64,000 nucleotides of DNA from Synergistaceae bacterium (GTDB taxonomy: Bacteria > Synergistota > Synergistia > Synergistales > Aminobacteriaceae), in contig JAHDLC010000010.1 in NCBI GenBank assembly GCA_018436595.1, positions 62,001 to 126,000 of the forward strand. Direction: 5' to 3'. Positions 1-8,202 of the stretch are shown one piece after another. Every line of letters begins with the position of its first letter. Positions within the stretch are counted from its first letter, which is position 1. The position numbers were made by a program, and so were the translations under genes. The notes under the pieces were generated by a model. The model was not told where the DNA came from. It saw only the letters and a program-made list of their open reading frames with translations, and did no database searches.

Positions 1-245
1 GGAGGAAGGTAGGTGATGTCCTCGCTCCCTATGAGGACCCGGCCCCTGGTGGGCAGCTCGAACCCGGCGATCATGCGCAGCGTGGTGGTCTTGCCGCACC
101 CCGAGGGTCCGAGAAGGGTGACCAGCTCGCCGGGGGCGATGACGAAGTCCGCCTGCTCCACGGCGGTGATGTCCTTTCCGGACTGGGGATCCTGGAACAC
201 CTTCCACACGTTTTCAAGGGTGACTGATTTCGAAATGTTTTCCAT
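1..245 (-). CDS. ABC transporter ATP-binding protein, FbpC/PotA-like (5' part only)
   Basis: Only the first 81 codons lie in the window; the gene runs off the left edge. It encodes the nucleotide-binding subunit that would power the importer encoded just upstream. The Walker A loop GPSGCGKT is at about residues 46-53, followed by TTLRMIAGFE and a G-RVLIG segment, the usual order in the iron/spermidine/thiamine importer ATPases. The ATG at 245 lies 13 nt beyond the permease stop, so it is probably the third gene of a binding protein-permease-ATPase operon. The Walker B, signature motif and any regulatory domain are outside the window, so substrate specificity cannot be read from this piece. 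Confidence 0.88.
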   Translation of the reverse strand, partial: MENISKSVTLENVWKVFQDPQSGKDITAVEQADFVIAPGELVTLLGPSGCGKTTTLRMIAGFELPTRGRVLIGSEDITYLP

Positions 246-258
246 GGTTTGTCCCACC

Positions 259-2466
259 TCAGATGCTCATGGTCTTTGCGAGATTTTCGTTCTTTCTGAC
301 CACCAGCCGGAGAAGCCCGAAAGTCAGAAGGACGATCACGATGAGCGTCGTCGCGAGGACGCTCGCCAAACCGAACCGCAGGTTTTCCGAGAAGTTGTAG
401 ATGAGGACGGTCAGGTGGTACCACTTGGCGGAGATGAGGAAGATGACGGCGCTCACGGCCGTCATGGAGCGGACGAAGGTGTAGGAGAGGCTCGAGATGA
501 AGGCCGGCCGTATGAGCGGGAGGACGATGGTCCGGAACACCGTGGGGGTATCCGCGCCTAGGTCCGAGGCCGCCTCCTCGATGGCCGGGTCGATCTGCTT
601 CAGTGAGGCGAGCCCTCCCTCCACGCCCACGGGAAGTTCCCTGATGACGTAGTTGATCACGATGATGGCCGCCGTGCCCACAAGGATGAGGGGGGCCTTG
701 TTGAAGGCCAGGATGTAGCTGATGCCCACCAGTGTACCGGGGAGGGCGAATGGGGTCAGGATGAGCATGTCGAGCAGCCGCTTGCAGGGAAATTTCTTCC
801 TGGCCAGCACGAGGGCGGCGATCATGGCCAGAATGCCCGCTATGGGCGTGGCGGCCCCGGCGAGGGTCAGGGTGTCAAGGAGCACCCTCCATCCCCGTTC
901 GAAGGCCTCCCTGAAGTTGGCCAGGCTGAATGTGTAGTCGATGCCCCAGTTCTTCACGAAACACCCGGCGATGATGGTTCCGTAGAGGCTGAAGAGGAAG
1001 AGGACGATGAGGACCATCAGGGTGACCAGGATGCGCTTCACTCCCGGCGACACGAGCTCCGTCATGCGGCCTGAGGGTTTTCCCGTGACGGTGACGTAGG
1101 ATTTGCGGCTCACCCAGTACCGTTGGGCCAGAAAGGCCGACAGGGTGGGCAGGAGGAGCAGAAGGGAAAGGGCGGCCCCGTGCCCCAGGCGGTTCATTCC
1201 CGTGACCTCCATATAGGATTCCACGGAAAGGACCCGGAAGCTCCCGGAGAGGATCAGGGGATTCGCGAAATCCGCCAGGGAGTTGGTGAAGACCAGGAGC
1301 CAGGAGCTGAGCAGCCCGGGCACCGAGAGGGGGAGGGTCACCGTTTTGAAGGTCTCCCACCGGGTGGCCCGGAGGTTCAGCGCCGCGTCCTCCAGAGTGG
1401 AATCGATGGCTTCGAGGATGCCCACCATGGTGAGGAAGGCGATGGGGAACATGCCCATGGTCTGGACAAGGGTCAGCCCCCCGAGGCCGTAGATGGTGAA
1501 GTTCTCCAGGCCGAGGATCTGTTTCGTGATAAGGCCGTTGTTGCCGAAGAGCAGGATGATGGACAGGGTGAGGGAGAAGGGGGGCGAGATGATGGGGAGG
1601 GTCGCCATGGCTGAGAAGAATTTCTTCCCCCGTACTTTTGTCCTCGAAATGACGAAGGCGAAGAGAAATCCCACCATGGTGGAAGCTGTGGCGGTGAAGG
1701 CCCCCAGGGTGATGCTGCCCTTCAGGGCGGTGACGTACTGCCTCGTGGTGAGGATGGATTTCCACGTTTCCAGGGAGAATTTTCCGTCCTGCAGGAAGGT
1801 CAGCCGGACCGCCTCGAAGAGGGGATAGGCCACGAAGACGCCCACGAGAGTGAACAGGCCGAGGATGACATAGCCGGTGATGGGGTCCCTGCTGTAGCCT
1901 GCCACGGCGAAGACCGCGGCGAAGAGGACCAGGGCGAGGAGAAAGAGTCCCCGCAGAAGGAAAAGAAACCGGTCGAACCCCCCGGGAGAGAAGAGAAACA
2001 CGGCCGTTCCCGTGACGTCGCCGGTCTCGCCGTCGTGGGCCGGGGCGAAGAGGACCCGCCGCTCCTCCCCGCCGAGAAGGAACCGCTGTTCGGGCTGGTA
2101 GATTTCGTCGTACATGGCGCTCTCTATTCCCCTGGCGAAATCCGGGTCCTTCCCGTGGTGTGCGAAGAAGTCCCCGAGGCCGGGTGTGGGGGCAAAGACT
2201 TTCATGCCGCCCTCGTCCTCAGGGAAGCCCTTGAGGAAAAGGAGGTCGAACTCCCGGGACGGGCCGCTGATCCGGCGGATCCAGCCGCCGATGGCCTCGT
2301 CCTTTGAGGGAACGGAGCCCATGGCGGCCTCGGCGGCTTTTTTGTAATGGTTTTCGGCAATGGCGCCGAAGGAACCCGCCAGGGCGTTGTACATCCAGAA
2401 GAGCAGGGCGGCGAAAAGCAGAACGGAGAGGGCCAGGGAGAGGAACTTTCTTGAAGGAATGGTCAT
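259..2466 (-). CDS. Fused two-domain ABC importer permease (FbpB-like)
   Basis: About 735 residues carrying two binding-protein-dependent permease domains in one chain, as in the ferric-iron permease FbpB. An N-terminal membrane anchor (about residues 8-30) is followed by an extra, probably extracytoplasmic, segment of about 140 residues that ordinary FbpB proteins lack. The first permease half (about 240-450) and the second (about 510-725) each have the EAA loop that contacts the ATPase (EAALNLRATRWETF and EEAASDLGADTPTVF). The ATG at 2466 is chosen over an upstream in-frame start because GGAGGAG precedes it directly and the protein then begins with a hydrophobic anchor. It lies 73 nt after the binding-protein gene, across a hairpin. 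Ferric iron is the most likely cargo by family, but 2-aminoethylphosphonate or thiamine relatives are not excluded. Confidence 0.9.
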   Translation of the reverse strand: MTIPSRKFLSLALSVLLFAALLFWMYNALAGSFGAIAENHYKKAAEAAMGSVPSKDEAIGGWIRRISGPSREFDLLFLKGFPEDEGGMKVFAPTPGLGDFFAHHGKDPDFARGIESAMYDEIYQPEQRFLLGGEERRVLFAPAHDGETGDVTGTAVFLFSPGGFDRFLFLLRGLFLLALVLFAAVFAVAGYSRDPITGYVILGLFTLVGVFVAYPLFEAVRLTFLQDGKFSLETWKSILTTRQYVTALKGSITLGAFTATASTMVGFLFAFVISRTKVRGKKFFSAMATLPIISPPFSLTLSIILLFGNNGLITKQILGLENFTIYGLGGLTLVQTMGMFPIAFLTMVGILEAIDSTLEDAALNLRATRWETFKTVTLPLSVPGLLSSWLLVFTNSLADFANPLILSGSFRVLSVESYMEVTGMNRLGHGAALSLLLLLPTLSAFLAQRYWVSRKSYVTVTGKPSGRMTELVSPGVKRILVTLMVLIVLFLFSLYGTIIAGCFVKNWGIDYTFSLANFREAFERGWRVLLDTLTLAGAATPIAGILAMIAALVLARKKFPCKRLLDMLILTPFALPGTLVGISYILAFNKAPLILVGTAAIIVINYVIRELPVGVEGGLASLKQIDPAIEEAASDLGADTPTVFRTIVLPLIRPAFISSLSYTFVRSMTAVSAVIFLISAKWYHLTVLIYNFSENLRFGLASVLATTLIVIVLLTFGLLRLVVRKNENLAKTMSI

Positions 2467-2490
2467 CTCCTCCTTTCCGGTGAAAGAATG

Positions 2491-2514
2491 AAGGGGTCCC
2501 GGGCAGGACCCCTT
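2491..2514 (-). terminator. Hairpin between binding-protein and permease genes
   Basis: A perfect 9-bp stem (AAGGGGTCC at 2491-2499 with GGACCCCTT at 2506-2514) and a 6-nt loop. On the minus strand it follows the binding-protein stop and precedes the permease start. There is no clean U-tract, so it may act as a 3' stabiliser or attenuator that keeps binding-protein mRNA in excess, and not as a full terminator. Confidence 0.6.
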
Positions 2515-2539
2515 CCAGTTTCCCGATTGCAGGCAAACT

Positions 2540-3547
2540 TTACCTGGAGGCGCCGATTTCCTTGTTCCACCGGTCGAGGAGCCTGCCCTTGTTGGCGGCG
2601 TCCCAGACGTCATCCTGGTTGACCAGCTTCATCTTCGAGAAGGAGAACCCCGTCTCCACCGGAGAGGCTTTGTCGCTCAGGGGAATGACGTACCACGTGG
2701 CGATGATGTCCATGGCGGACTGGCCGAGGATCCAGTCATAGAGCTTTTTCCCGTTCACCGGATCCGGTCCGTCCTTCAGGAGGGAGAGGGCCGCCGTCTC
2801 GAAGCCCGTTCCGTCGGCAGGAACGGCGATCTCGATGGGAGCTCCTTCAACCTTCAGCTTGACCATGTCGTGGAGGTAGCCGATGGCCACGGGGATCTCG
2901 CCGATGGCGCAGTTCTTGCCGGGGGCGGAACCGGACTTGGTGTACTGGTCGATGCTCCTGTCCAGTTTCTTGAGGAACTCGAAGGCCTTGTCCTCGTCGT
3001 TGCCGAAGACCCGGATCAGGGTGGTGACCATGTTGTAGGCCGTTCCGGAGGTGCCGGGGTTGGCAACCCGGACTTTTTTCTCGTACTCGGGCCTGACGAT
3101 GTCGGCCCAGGAGGTCGGCAGGGGAAGGTTCAGCTCGGCGGACCGGTTTGTGTTGATGCAGAAGGCGATGGGGCCCACGTACAGGCCGATCCAGAATTTC
3201 TCGGGGTCCCTGAACTGGTCGGGAATGGATCCCGCCATGCGGGAATTGTAGGGAGCCGTCAGCCCCTTGTTCTTGGCGTCGATGTGGAGGGTGCCCACGC
3301 CGCCCACCCAGATGGATGCCTGGGGGTTGGCCTTTTCGGCCTCGATCCGTGCCACAGCCTCGCCGGAGGAGAGGCGGACCCATTCCACCACGATGCCGGT
3401 TTCTTTTTCAAACTGCTCGAAAAGGGCCTTCGCCAGGGGTTCCTCCATGGTGGTGTAGGCTTTCACCTTTTCGGCGGCGAGGGAATTCCCCGCGATCATG
3501 GTGACGCACAGCAGAACGAGAACAGCCAGGACAACGATTTTTTTCAT
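2540..3547 (-). CDS. Periplasmic substrate-binding protein of FbpA/AfuA-type ABC importer
   Basis: 335 residues with a clear signal peptide (KK start, hydrophobic core, NSLAA about residues 20-25), so it is exported. The mature part begins with a VKAYTTMEEPLAKALFEQFEKETG segment and continues with SSGEAVARIEAEKANPQASIWVGG, the order seen in extracellular solute-binding family 1 proteins of the iron(III)/phosphonate type. It should capture substrate and deliver it to the fused permease next door. The ATG at 3547 follows GGAGGAGATGAACAA. It is the first gene of the transporter operon. Ligand identity is an inference from relatives; no Tyr-pair iron site was confirmed. Confidence 0.88.
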   Translation of the reverse strand: MKKIVVLAVLVLLCVTMIAGNSLAAEKVKAYTTMEEPLAKALFEQFEKETGIVVEWVRLSSGEAVARIEAEKANPQASIWVGGVGTLHIDAKNKGLTAPYNSRMAGSIPDQFRDPEKFWIGLYVGPIAFCINTNRSAELNLPLPTSWADIVRPEYEKKVRVANPGTSGTAYNMVTTLIRVFGNDEDKAFEFLKKLDRSIDQYTKSGSAPGKNCAIGEIPVAIGYLHDMVKLKVEGAPIEIAVPADGTGFETAALSLLKDGPDPVNGKKLYDWILGQSAMDIIATWYVIPLSDKASPVETGFSFSKMKLVNQDDVWDAANKGRLLDRWNKEIGASR

Positions 3548-3628
3548 TTGTTCATCTCCTCCTGTAGTTTGCGGGCAGCCTCCGGTTGCGCTGTCTCCGC
3601 CTGAGTATAGAAAGGGAAGGGGTGCCTG

Positions 3629-5095
3629 TCAATTCTTCCCTTCCTTTTTGCCTGTGTATTTCAGGGAGACTGTTCCACCCATGGAAAAGGAGAGCCGGAT
3701 CCCCTCTCCGGCCAGGGAAAACCGTTCCAGTTCAAGGAACCCCACCGTCCCGTCCATGGTCACCTCGTCGGAGACCTGCCTGCCCCGGACCGCCTCTCCG
3801 AGGGAGGCCAGGGCTTTTTCCCGGAGTTCCCCCAGGGGGAAGACGAGGGTTTCCCCGATCTCCTTCGCCAGGATCGGCCTGACGATCCAGGATGCCATCC
3901 GCATCAGTCCCCGGGTGGAATCCTCGTCGAAGTCCACACCCTGGACGCGCAGAACCTGGTCCTCTTTCGAATAGACCGGTTTCCCCGTCAGGTAGACCGT
4001 TCCCTTCAGCGGAGCGCCGAAAGGAGCCGTTCCGGAGATCTCCGCCGCGGCCGCCAGTTTTTCCCCGCTGCCGAAGAGGGATATTTTCCCGACGGAGACC
4101 CGGCCTCCGCCGGGGAGGTCGAGGGGATCCAGGGGTCGTCCCGAGAGAAATTCCTCGAGAGCCCTGTATGAAACGCTGGCGTCCAGGTTGAGCAGGACCC
4201 CCGGATCGAGACCGGGCGGCATGGACGAGAGTTCGGGAAGGGGCCGGGGAGGAGCTGCCCCTTCCGGGGTGCCCGATGAGACCGTGAGAAGGCACCGGAG
4301 GGCGATGTGGGCGGAGAGGATTCCCCCCTTCGCCGCAAAGGGGGGCATGGCCACATCGAGGGGGCGGACCGAAAGAACCAGCCGGGGGGAATCGGTCAGC
4401 GGGATGGGAGCGTTCAGGCTCTCCCACTGTTCCCGGGCGCGCTCTTTCAGCCGGGCGGACCGGTTGATCTCCTCCTCGGCCCGGCGCAGGAGGTCCCCGG
4501 AGCGTTCTTCGAGGATGGAGGAGAGGAAACGGGCGATCCCGACCTTCTGGCCGAGGATGGTGACGGCCGGCTTTTCCTTCCATTCCACGGCCAGGGAGCC
4601 GGCGAGGCGGATCTTCCAGTCCCTGTCGATGGTCGGCTTCACTTCGAGCCTGATCCTGCCGCCGCCGAAAATCTCCTGCTTTGTGCTCGAGGAGATGCCG
4701 AGTATGTTCCCCTTCCACCGGACGAGGCTTTCAAACCTGAAGGGAAGGGTGACCCTGGCCCTGCCGTTTTCCAGCGAAACTGAGACCGGTCCCGTCCGTT
4801 CCACGAGCACGTCGGCCGCCGATTCCCCGTAACTGTCGTCCAGCTTCTGCCCCTTCACGTTGTAGAGGGGGTTTCCCAGGGCGTTCCCGAGGAGACGCTC
4901 CGCCTCCGCCGCTGTGATGCTCAGAGGGACGGAGAGGAAGGATTCGGCGGGCGGGGCGGAGGGCAGTTCCTTCTCGATGGCAGGAGGGGCCACCGGGGAA
5001 AGGACGACCTCCTTTTCCTCAGTCGTGGCGGAGACGATGAAAAACGCAAGGGACCCGAGAACGCATGCCAGGACGGCAGACAGCCATTTTTTCAT
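3629..5095 (-). CDS. DUF4403-like exported protein
   Basis: 488 residues from the ATG at 5095, which gives a signal peptide or N-terminal anchor (MKKWLSAVLACVLGSLAFF). The body starts with SVPLSITAAEAERLLGNALG and has repeated RIRLEVKPTIDRDWKIRL-type beta strands and a middle segment with a helical hairpin, matching my memory of DUF4403 family proteins, which have no established function. An upstream in-frame start would add 76 Arg-rich residues and remove the signal peptide, so it was rejected. It lies 81 nt upstream of the binding-protein gene, but transcription of the two together is uncertain. A -10-like TATAAT sits at 5144-5139 upstream. Confidence 0.62.
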   Translation of the reverse strand: MKKWLSAVLACVLGSLAFFIVSATTEEKEVVLSPVAPPAIEKELPSAPPAESFLSVPLSITAAEAERLLGNALGNPLYNVKGQKLDDSYGESAADVLVERTGPVSVSLENGRARVTLPFRFESLVRWKGNILGISSSTKQEIFGGGRIRLEVKPTIDRDWKIRLAGSLAVEWKEKPAVTILGQKVGIARFLSSILEERSGDLLRRAEEEINRSARLKERAREQWESLNAPIPLTDSPRLVLSVRPLDVAMPPFAAKGGILSAHIALRCLLTVSSGTPEGAAPPRPLPELSSMPPGLDPGVLLNLDASVSYRALEEFLSGRPLDPLDLPGGGRVSVGKISLFGSGEKLAAAAEISGTAPFGAPLKGTVYLTGKPVYSKEDQVLRVQGVDFDEDSTRGLMRMASWIVRPILAKEIGETLVFPLGELREKALASLGEAVRGRQVSDEVTMDGTVGFLELERFSLAGEGIRLSFSMGGTVSLKYTGKKEGKN

Positions 5096-5437
5096 GGAAA
5101 TACCTCTCAGCGGAAAATTCGTTTTCTTTTTTCCATCCATTATACTCCGAAAGAGAGCCCTGCCGGAAGAATGCGTCCCGGTCCCGGGACCGGGGGACCG
5201 TAATGAATCCGCGGGCACCGGCGACGCTCCCCGTCGCCTGCGGGTACGGACGTGCGGGCCGTCATTGACAATCACCTTCCACCGGATACAATGAGTGCTG
5301 CGGGAACAGATGCCGGGAATCATGCGCCGCTTTTCCGCCGGCGTTCTGCCCCGGGCAATGGGTATGTACGGAGGCCTTCAGCGGGAATATCCTGCGCTGG
5401 GGGTCATTTTTCTTCTGAACGAAGGAGAGAGAAAACG
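5096..5437. other. Divergent intergenic region (342 bp) with two promoter elements
   Basis: No protein gene seen. On the minus strand a TATAAT (5144-5139) with a poor -35 could serve the DUF4403-like gene. On the plus strand a strong sigma-70-type promoter (5265-5292) drives the decarboxylase subunit and would give a leader of about 140 nt. I could not assign that leader to a known riboswitch class. Confidence 0.6.
5265..5292 (+). promoter_or_regulatory. Sigma-70-type promoter for the OadB-like gene
   Basis: Perfect -35 TTGACA (5265-5270), 16-nt spacer, -10 TACAAT (5287-5292). Predicted start of transcription near 5299, leaving a leader of about 139 nt before the ATG at 5438. Confidence 0.75.
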
Positions 5438-6559
5438 ATGGAGCAGCTCTTTGAAGGTTTTCTTGCCATCACGGCAAAACAGGCGGTGATGATGGGGGTG
5501 GGAGCGGTCCTGCTCTACCTGGCCATAGCGAAGGAGTACGAGCCGTCCCTGCTGCTTCCCATGGGGTTTGGGACGCTGCTGGTGAATATCCCGTTCTCAT
5601 CGGCCCTGACGCAGATTGCGGGGGACCACCTCCAGCACGGGGCCCTGAGCATCCTTTTCGACGCGGGCATAGCCAACGAAATGTTCCCCCTGCTGATATT
5701 CATCGCCATCGGTGCCATGATCGACTTCACCCCCCTGTTCCAGAACCCTGTGACCTTTATCTTCGGAATCACGGCCCAGGCAGGAATTTTCCTCACCATG
5801 GGCCTGGCCCTTCTCTTCGGCTTCGACCTGAAGGAGGCGGCGTCCATCGGCATCATCGGCGCGGCCGACGGCCCCACGTCCATTTACGTCTCCGCCAAGT
5901 TCGCCCCCCATCTGCTGGGGCCCATATCCGTGGCGGCCTACTCGTACATGGCCCTGGTCCCGGTGATCCAGCCGCCGGTGATCAGACTGCTCACCACGCC
6001 GAAAGAGCGGACAATCCCCATGCCCTACCATGAGAAGCCCGTGCCGAGAAAGGCGAAGATCCTCTTCCCCATAGGCATCACCCTTGCGGCTGGAATGTTC
6101 GCCCCGCCCTCGGCGTCGCTGATCGGCTTTCTCATGTTCGGCAATCTCCTGCGGGAGAGCGGCGTGGTGGACCGGCTCGCCAAGGGGGCCCAGAACGAGC
6201 TGGCCAACATCGTCACCATTCTCCTGGGGCTTGCCATCTCCGCCACCATGACGGGGGAGCGGTTCATCCAGCCCCAGACGATCCTCATCCTCTCCATGGG
6301 ACTCGTGGCCTTCATCCTGGACACGGCGGTGGGTGTGCTCTCGGCGAAGGCGATCAACCTGTTCCGGAAGCGGAAGCTGAACCCCATGATCGGGGCGGCG
6401 GGCATCTCGGCCTTCCCCATGTCCGCCAGGCTCGTGCAGAAACTGGCGGCGGCGGAGGACAGGAACAACTTCATTCTCATGCACGCCGTGGGAGCGAACG
6501 TGTCGGGGCAGATCGGCTCGGTGCTCGCGGGAGGGCTGCTGCTGGCGTTCCTGGGGTAG
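5438..6559 (+). CDS. Na+-translocating decarboxylase beta subunit (OadB/GcdB/MmdB family)
   Basis: 373 residues, a multi-spanning membrane protein and the Na+-pumping subunit of biotin-dependent decarboxylases (oxaloacetate, glutaconyl-CoA or methylmalonyl-CoA). Diagnostic segments are GIIGAADGPTSIYVSAKFAP (about residues 137-156), GAMIDFTPLF, and the C-terminal GISAFPMSARLVQK and HAVGANVSGQIGSV. The ATG at 5438 follows GAAGGAGAGAGAAAACG; an upstream in-frame start would add 62 non-membrane residues and is rejected. It stands alone: no alpha (carboxyltransferase), gamma or biotin-carrier gene adjoins it, so those partners must be encoded elsewhere or the protein works on its own. The strong promoter upstream supports independent expression. 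Which decarboxylase it serves cannot be told from this subunit. Confidence 0.88.
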   Translation: MEQLFEGFLAITAKQAVMMGVGAVLLYLAIAKEYEPSLLLPMGFGTLLVNIPFSSALTQIAGDHLQHGALSILFDAGIANEMFPLLIFIAIGAMIDFTPLFQNPVTFIFGITAQAGIFLTMGLALLFGFDLKEAASIGIIGAADGPTSIYVSAKFAPHLLGPISVAAYSYMALVPVIQPPVIRLLTTPKERTIPMPYHEKPVPRKAKILFPIGITLAAGMFAPPSASLIGFLMFGNLLRESGVVDRLAKGAQNELANIVTILLGLAISATMTGERFIQPQTILILSMGLVAFILDTAVGVLSAKAINLFRKRKLNPMIGAAGISAFPMSARLVQKLAAAEDRNNFILMHAVGANVSGQIGSVLAGGLLLAFLG

Positions 6560-6570
6560 AACTGATTCCC

Positions 6571-6599
6571 GGCAGAGGGGAGCGGCAACACTCCCTCTG
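6571..6599 (+). terminator. Hairpin after OadB-like gene
   Basis: GCAGAGGGGAG (6571-6581) pairs with CTCCCTCTGC (6590-6599) with one bulge and an 8-nt loop. There is no U-tract, so it may only assist the second hairpin immediately downstream. Confidence 0.45.
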
Positions 6600-6625
6600 C
6601 ATTGAAGAAACAGATCAGGAGAAAT

Positions 6626-6673
6626 AGAAAGGGGCCGTTTCCGGCGGTTGTGCCGGAGCCGGCCCCTCTCTTT
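6626..6673. terminator. Bidirectional terminator between convergent genes
   Basis: A long stem in which GAAAGGGGCCG on the left pairs with CGGCCCCTCTC on the right, with an inner TCCGGC/GCCGGA stem. It is followed by CTCTCTTTTCT on the plus strand and by TTTCTATTTC on the minus strand. It can end the OadB-like gene and the glutamine synthetase gene. Confidence 0.7.
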
Positions 6674-6686
6674 TCTGTCCGGGGGA

Positions 6687-8054
6687 TCAGAAGTACAGCT
6701 CGTACTCCTGGGGGGTGGGGGCGTTGTAGACGTATTCCGCCTCCTCGGTCTTCCTTTTCGTCCACAGCTCGAGCAGCTTCCCGGGGAAGGCGGGGGTGAG
6801 GTAGCCGTTGTCCTTCCGCAGCCCCTCGAGGACAGAGAAGAGGTTCAGAGGGAAGACTTTGTCCTCCTTCGCCTCGGGGCTGTCAAATCCTGCAGCCACG
6901 GGGTCGGCGTTTCTGAGGATCCCGTCGGCCCCGGCCAGGACCATGGCGGAGAGCATGTAGTGGATGTTCGCCGAGGCATCGCCGGTTCGGTATTCTATCC
7001 GGACCTCATCGCTCTTCAGGTACCCCGGTATGCGGACCGCGGCGCTTCTGGAGCCCTTGGCGAAGGTGGCGCTGATGGGGGCTTCGTACCCCGGGACGAG
7101 GCGGCGGTAGCTGTTGGTGCCCGGGTTGGTGAAAGCGAGGAGGCTTCCCGTGAGGCTGTGTTCGAGGAGCCCCGCCGTATAGGCCAGGGCTTCCCGGGAG
7201 AGCCCGTGGAGGCCGTCGCCTGGGAAGAGGGATTTCCCTCCCTTTTCGAGGAACTGGTGGACGTGCATTCCGCTGCCGGGCATTTTATAGAGGGGTTTGG
7301 GCATGAAGGTGACGGAGAGTCCCATCTCCTCCGCCACGGTCCGGATGATCCACTTGGCCACGCAGACGCTGTCGGCGGCCCTGACGAGATCCATGAAGTC
7401 GAGCTCGATCTCGAGCTGGGAGGCCCCTACCTCGTGGTGATGGTATTTCACGGGGATTCCCGCCTGCTCCATTGCGTGGACGGTGCGGTTGCGGAAGTCG
7501 AGGTACCGGTCTTCCGGCGGGAGTTTGTGGTATCCCTTGTGGGGGCCGAAGCGGGGAACGGAAGAGTACTCCTCTCCAAGGCCCTCGGAGGATCCGACTG
7601 AATAGCCGGCGTGGTCCAGCCCGGTGGAATACTCCACCGACTCGAAGACGTAGTATTCAAGCTCCACGAGCATCATGGCCCGGTCGGCCAGGTTTTTCTC
7701 CATGAGGAAGGCGGCGGTCCGCTCGGCCACCGACCGGGGGTACTGGTCGAAAGTGTTCCGCTCCGTGGAGACCACGTCGCAGATCACGTGCACCGTGCGG
7801 AAGTCCTCCCGCTCCTCGAGGAAAGCGGACGACCTGTCAGGAATGGCCACCATGTCGGACTTGTCCACCTTGGCGAAACCGTAGTTCGAGGCGTCGAAGC
7901 CTATGCCGTCCCGGAAGACCGATTCGGAGACGTAGCCCCGGGGGATGGTCACCGAGCGCATGCCCCCCGAGATGTCGAACATGAGCAGGTTCAGGAAATC
8001 GGCATCGAAACTTTTTTCCGGGAAATCCGGAAGGGCTGTCAGGTTCACGTTCAT
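6687..8054 (-). CDS. glnA: Glutamine synthetase, type I-like
   Basis: 455 residues, cytoplasmic; makes glutamine from glutamate, ammonia and ATP. The family landmarks run in order: MLVELEYYVFE (about 130, metal-binding Glu), KYHHHEVGASQLEIEL (about 208-223), FMPKPLYKMPGSGMHVHQ (about 255-272, includes the catalytic region), NPGTNSYRRLVPGYEAP (about 315-331, glutamate binding) and RIEYRTGDASANIHY, a variant of the usual R-x-E-R-x-PD block. I see no tyrosine adenylylation motif, so it looks like the shorter, unadenylylated class. The ATG at 8054 follows TGGAGGT. A good promoter lies 67 nt upstream. The C-terminal substitution (TGD in place of the usual PD) leaves some chance that it is a GS-like gamma-glutamyl ligase. 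Confidence 0.88.
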   Translation of the reverse strand: MNVNLTALPDFPEKSFDADFLNLLMFDISGGMRSVTIPRGYVSESVFRDGIGFDASNYGFAKVDKSDMVAIPDRSSAFLEEREDFRTVHVICDVVSTERNTFDQYPRSVAERTAAFLMEKNLADRAMMLVELEYYVFESVEYSTGLDHAGYSVGSSEGLGEEYSSVPRFGPHKGYHKLPPEDRYLDFRNRTVHAMEQAGIPVKYHHHEVGASQLEIELDFMDLVRAADSVCVAKWIIRTVAEEMGLSVTFMPKPLYKMPGSGMHVHQFLEKGGKSLFPGDGLHGLSREALAYTAGLLEHSLTGSLLAFTNPGTNSYRRLVPGYEAPISATFAKGSRSAAVRIPGYLKSDEVRIEYRTGDASANIHYMLSAMVLAGADGILRNADPVAAGFDSPEAKEDKVFPLNLFSVLEGLRKDNGYLTPAFPGKLLELWTKRKTEEAEYVYNAPTPQEYELYF

Positions 8055-8120
8055 ACCTCCAGACGGTACGCGAGTGTCGGACCGCCCTCCCCTGAAAGGG
8101 AGGGGACGGTGCGCCTCCCT

Positions 8121-8148
8121 ATTATAGAAGGAGCGCCGTTTTTCTCAA
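8121..8148 (-). promoter_or_regulatory. Promoter of the glutamine synthetase gene
   Basis: On the minus strand, TTGAGA (8148-8143), 16-nt spacer, TATAAT (8126-8121). The short leader downstream contains a GC-rich CCCTCCC/GGGAGGG hairpin before the ribosome binding site. Confidence 0.75.
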
Positions 8149-8202
8149 TTTCTGGCGGACAATTCGGAATGAAAAGTTTAGGAATTACGGGCTGACATTT
8201 TT

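Noticed and set aside
5295-5489. Short reading frame in the OadB leader as a regulatory peptide
   Set aside because: It runs into the OadB start in another frame, has no ribosome site and no conserved pattern visible to me.
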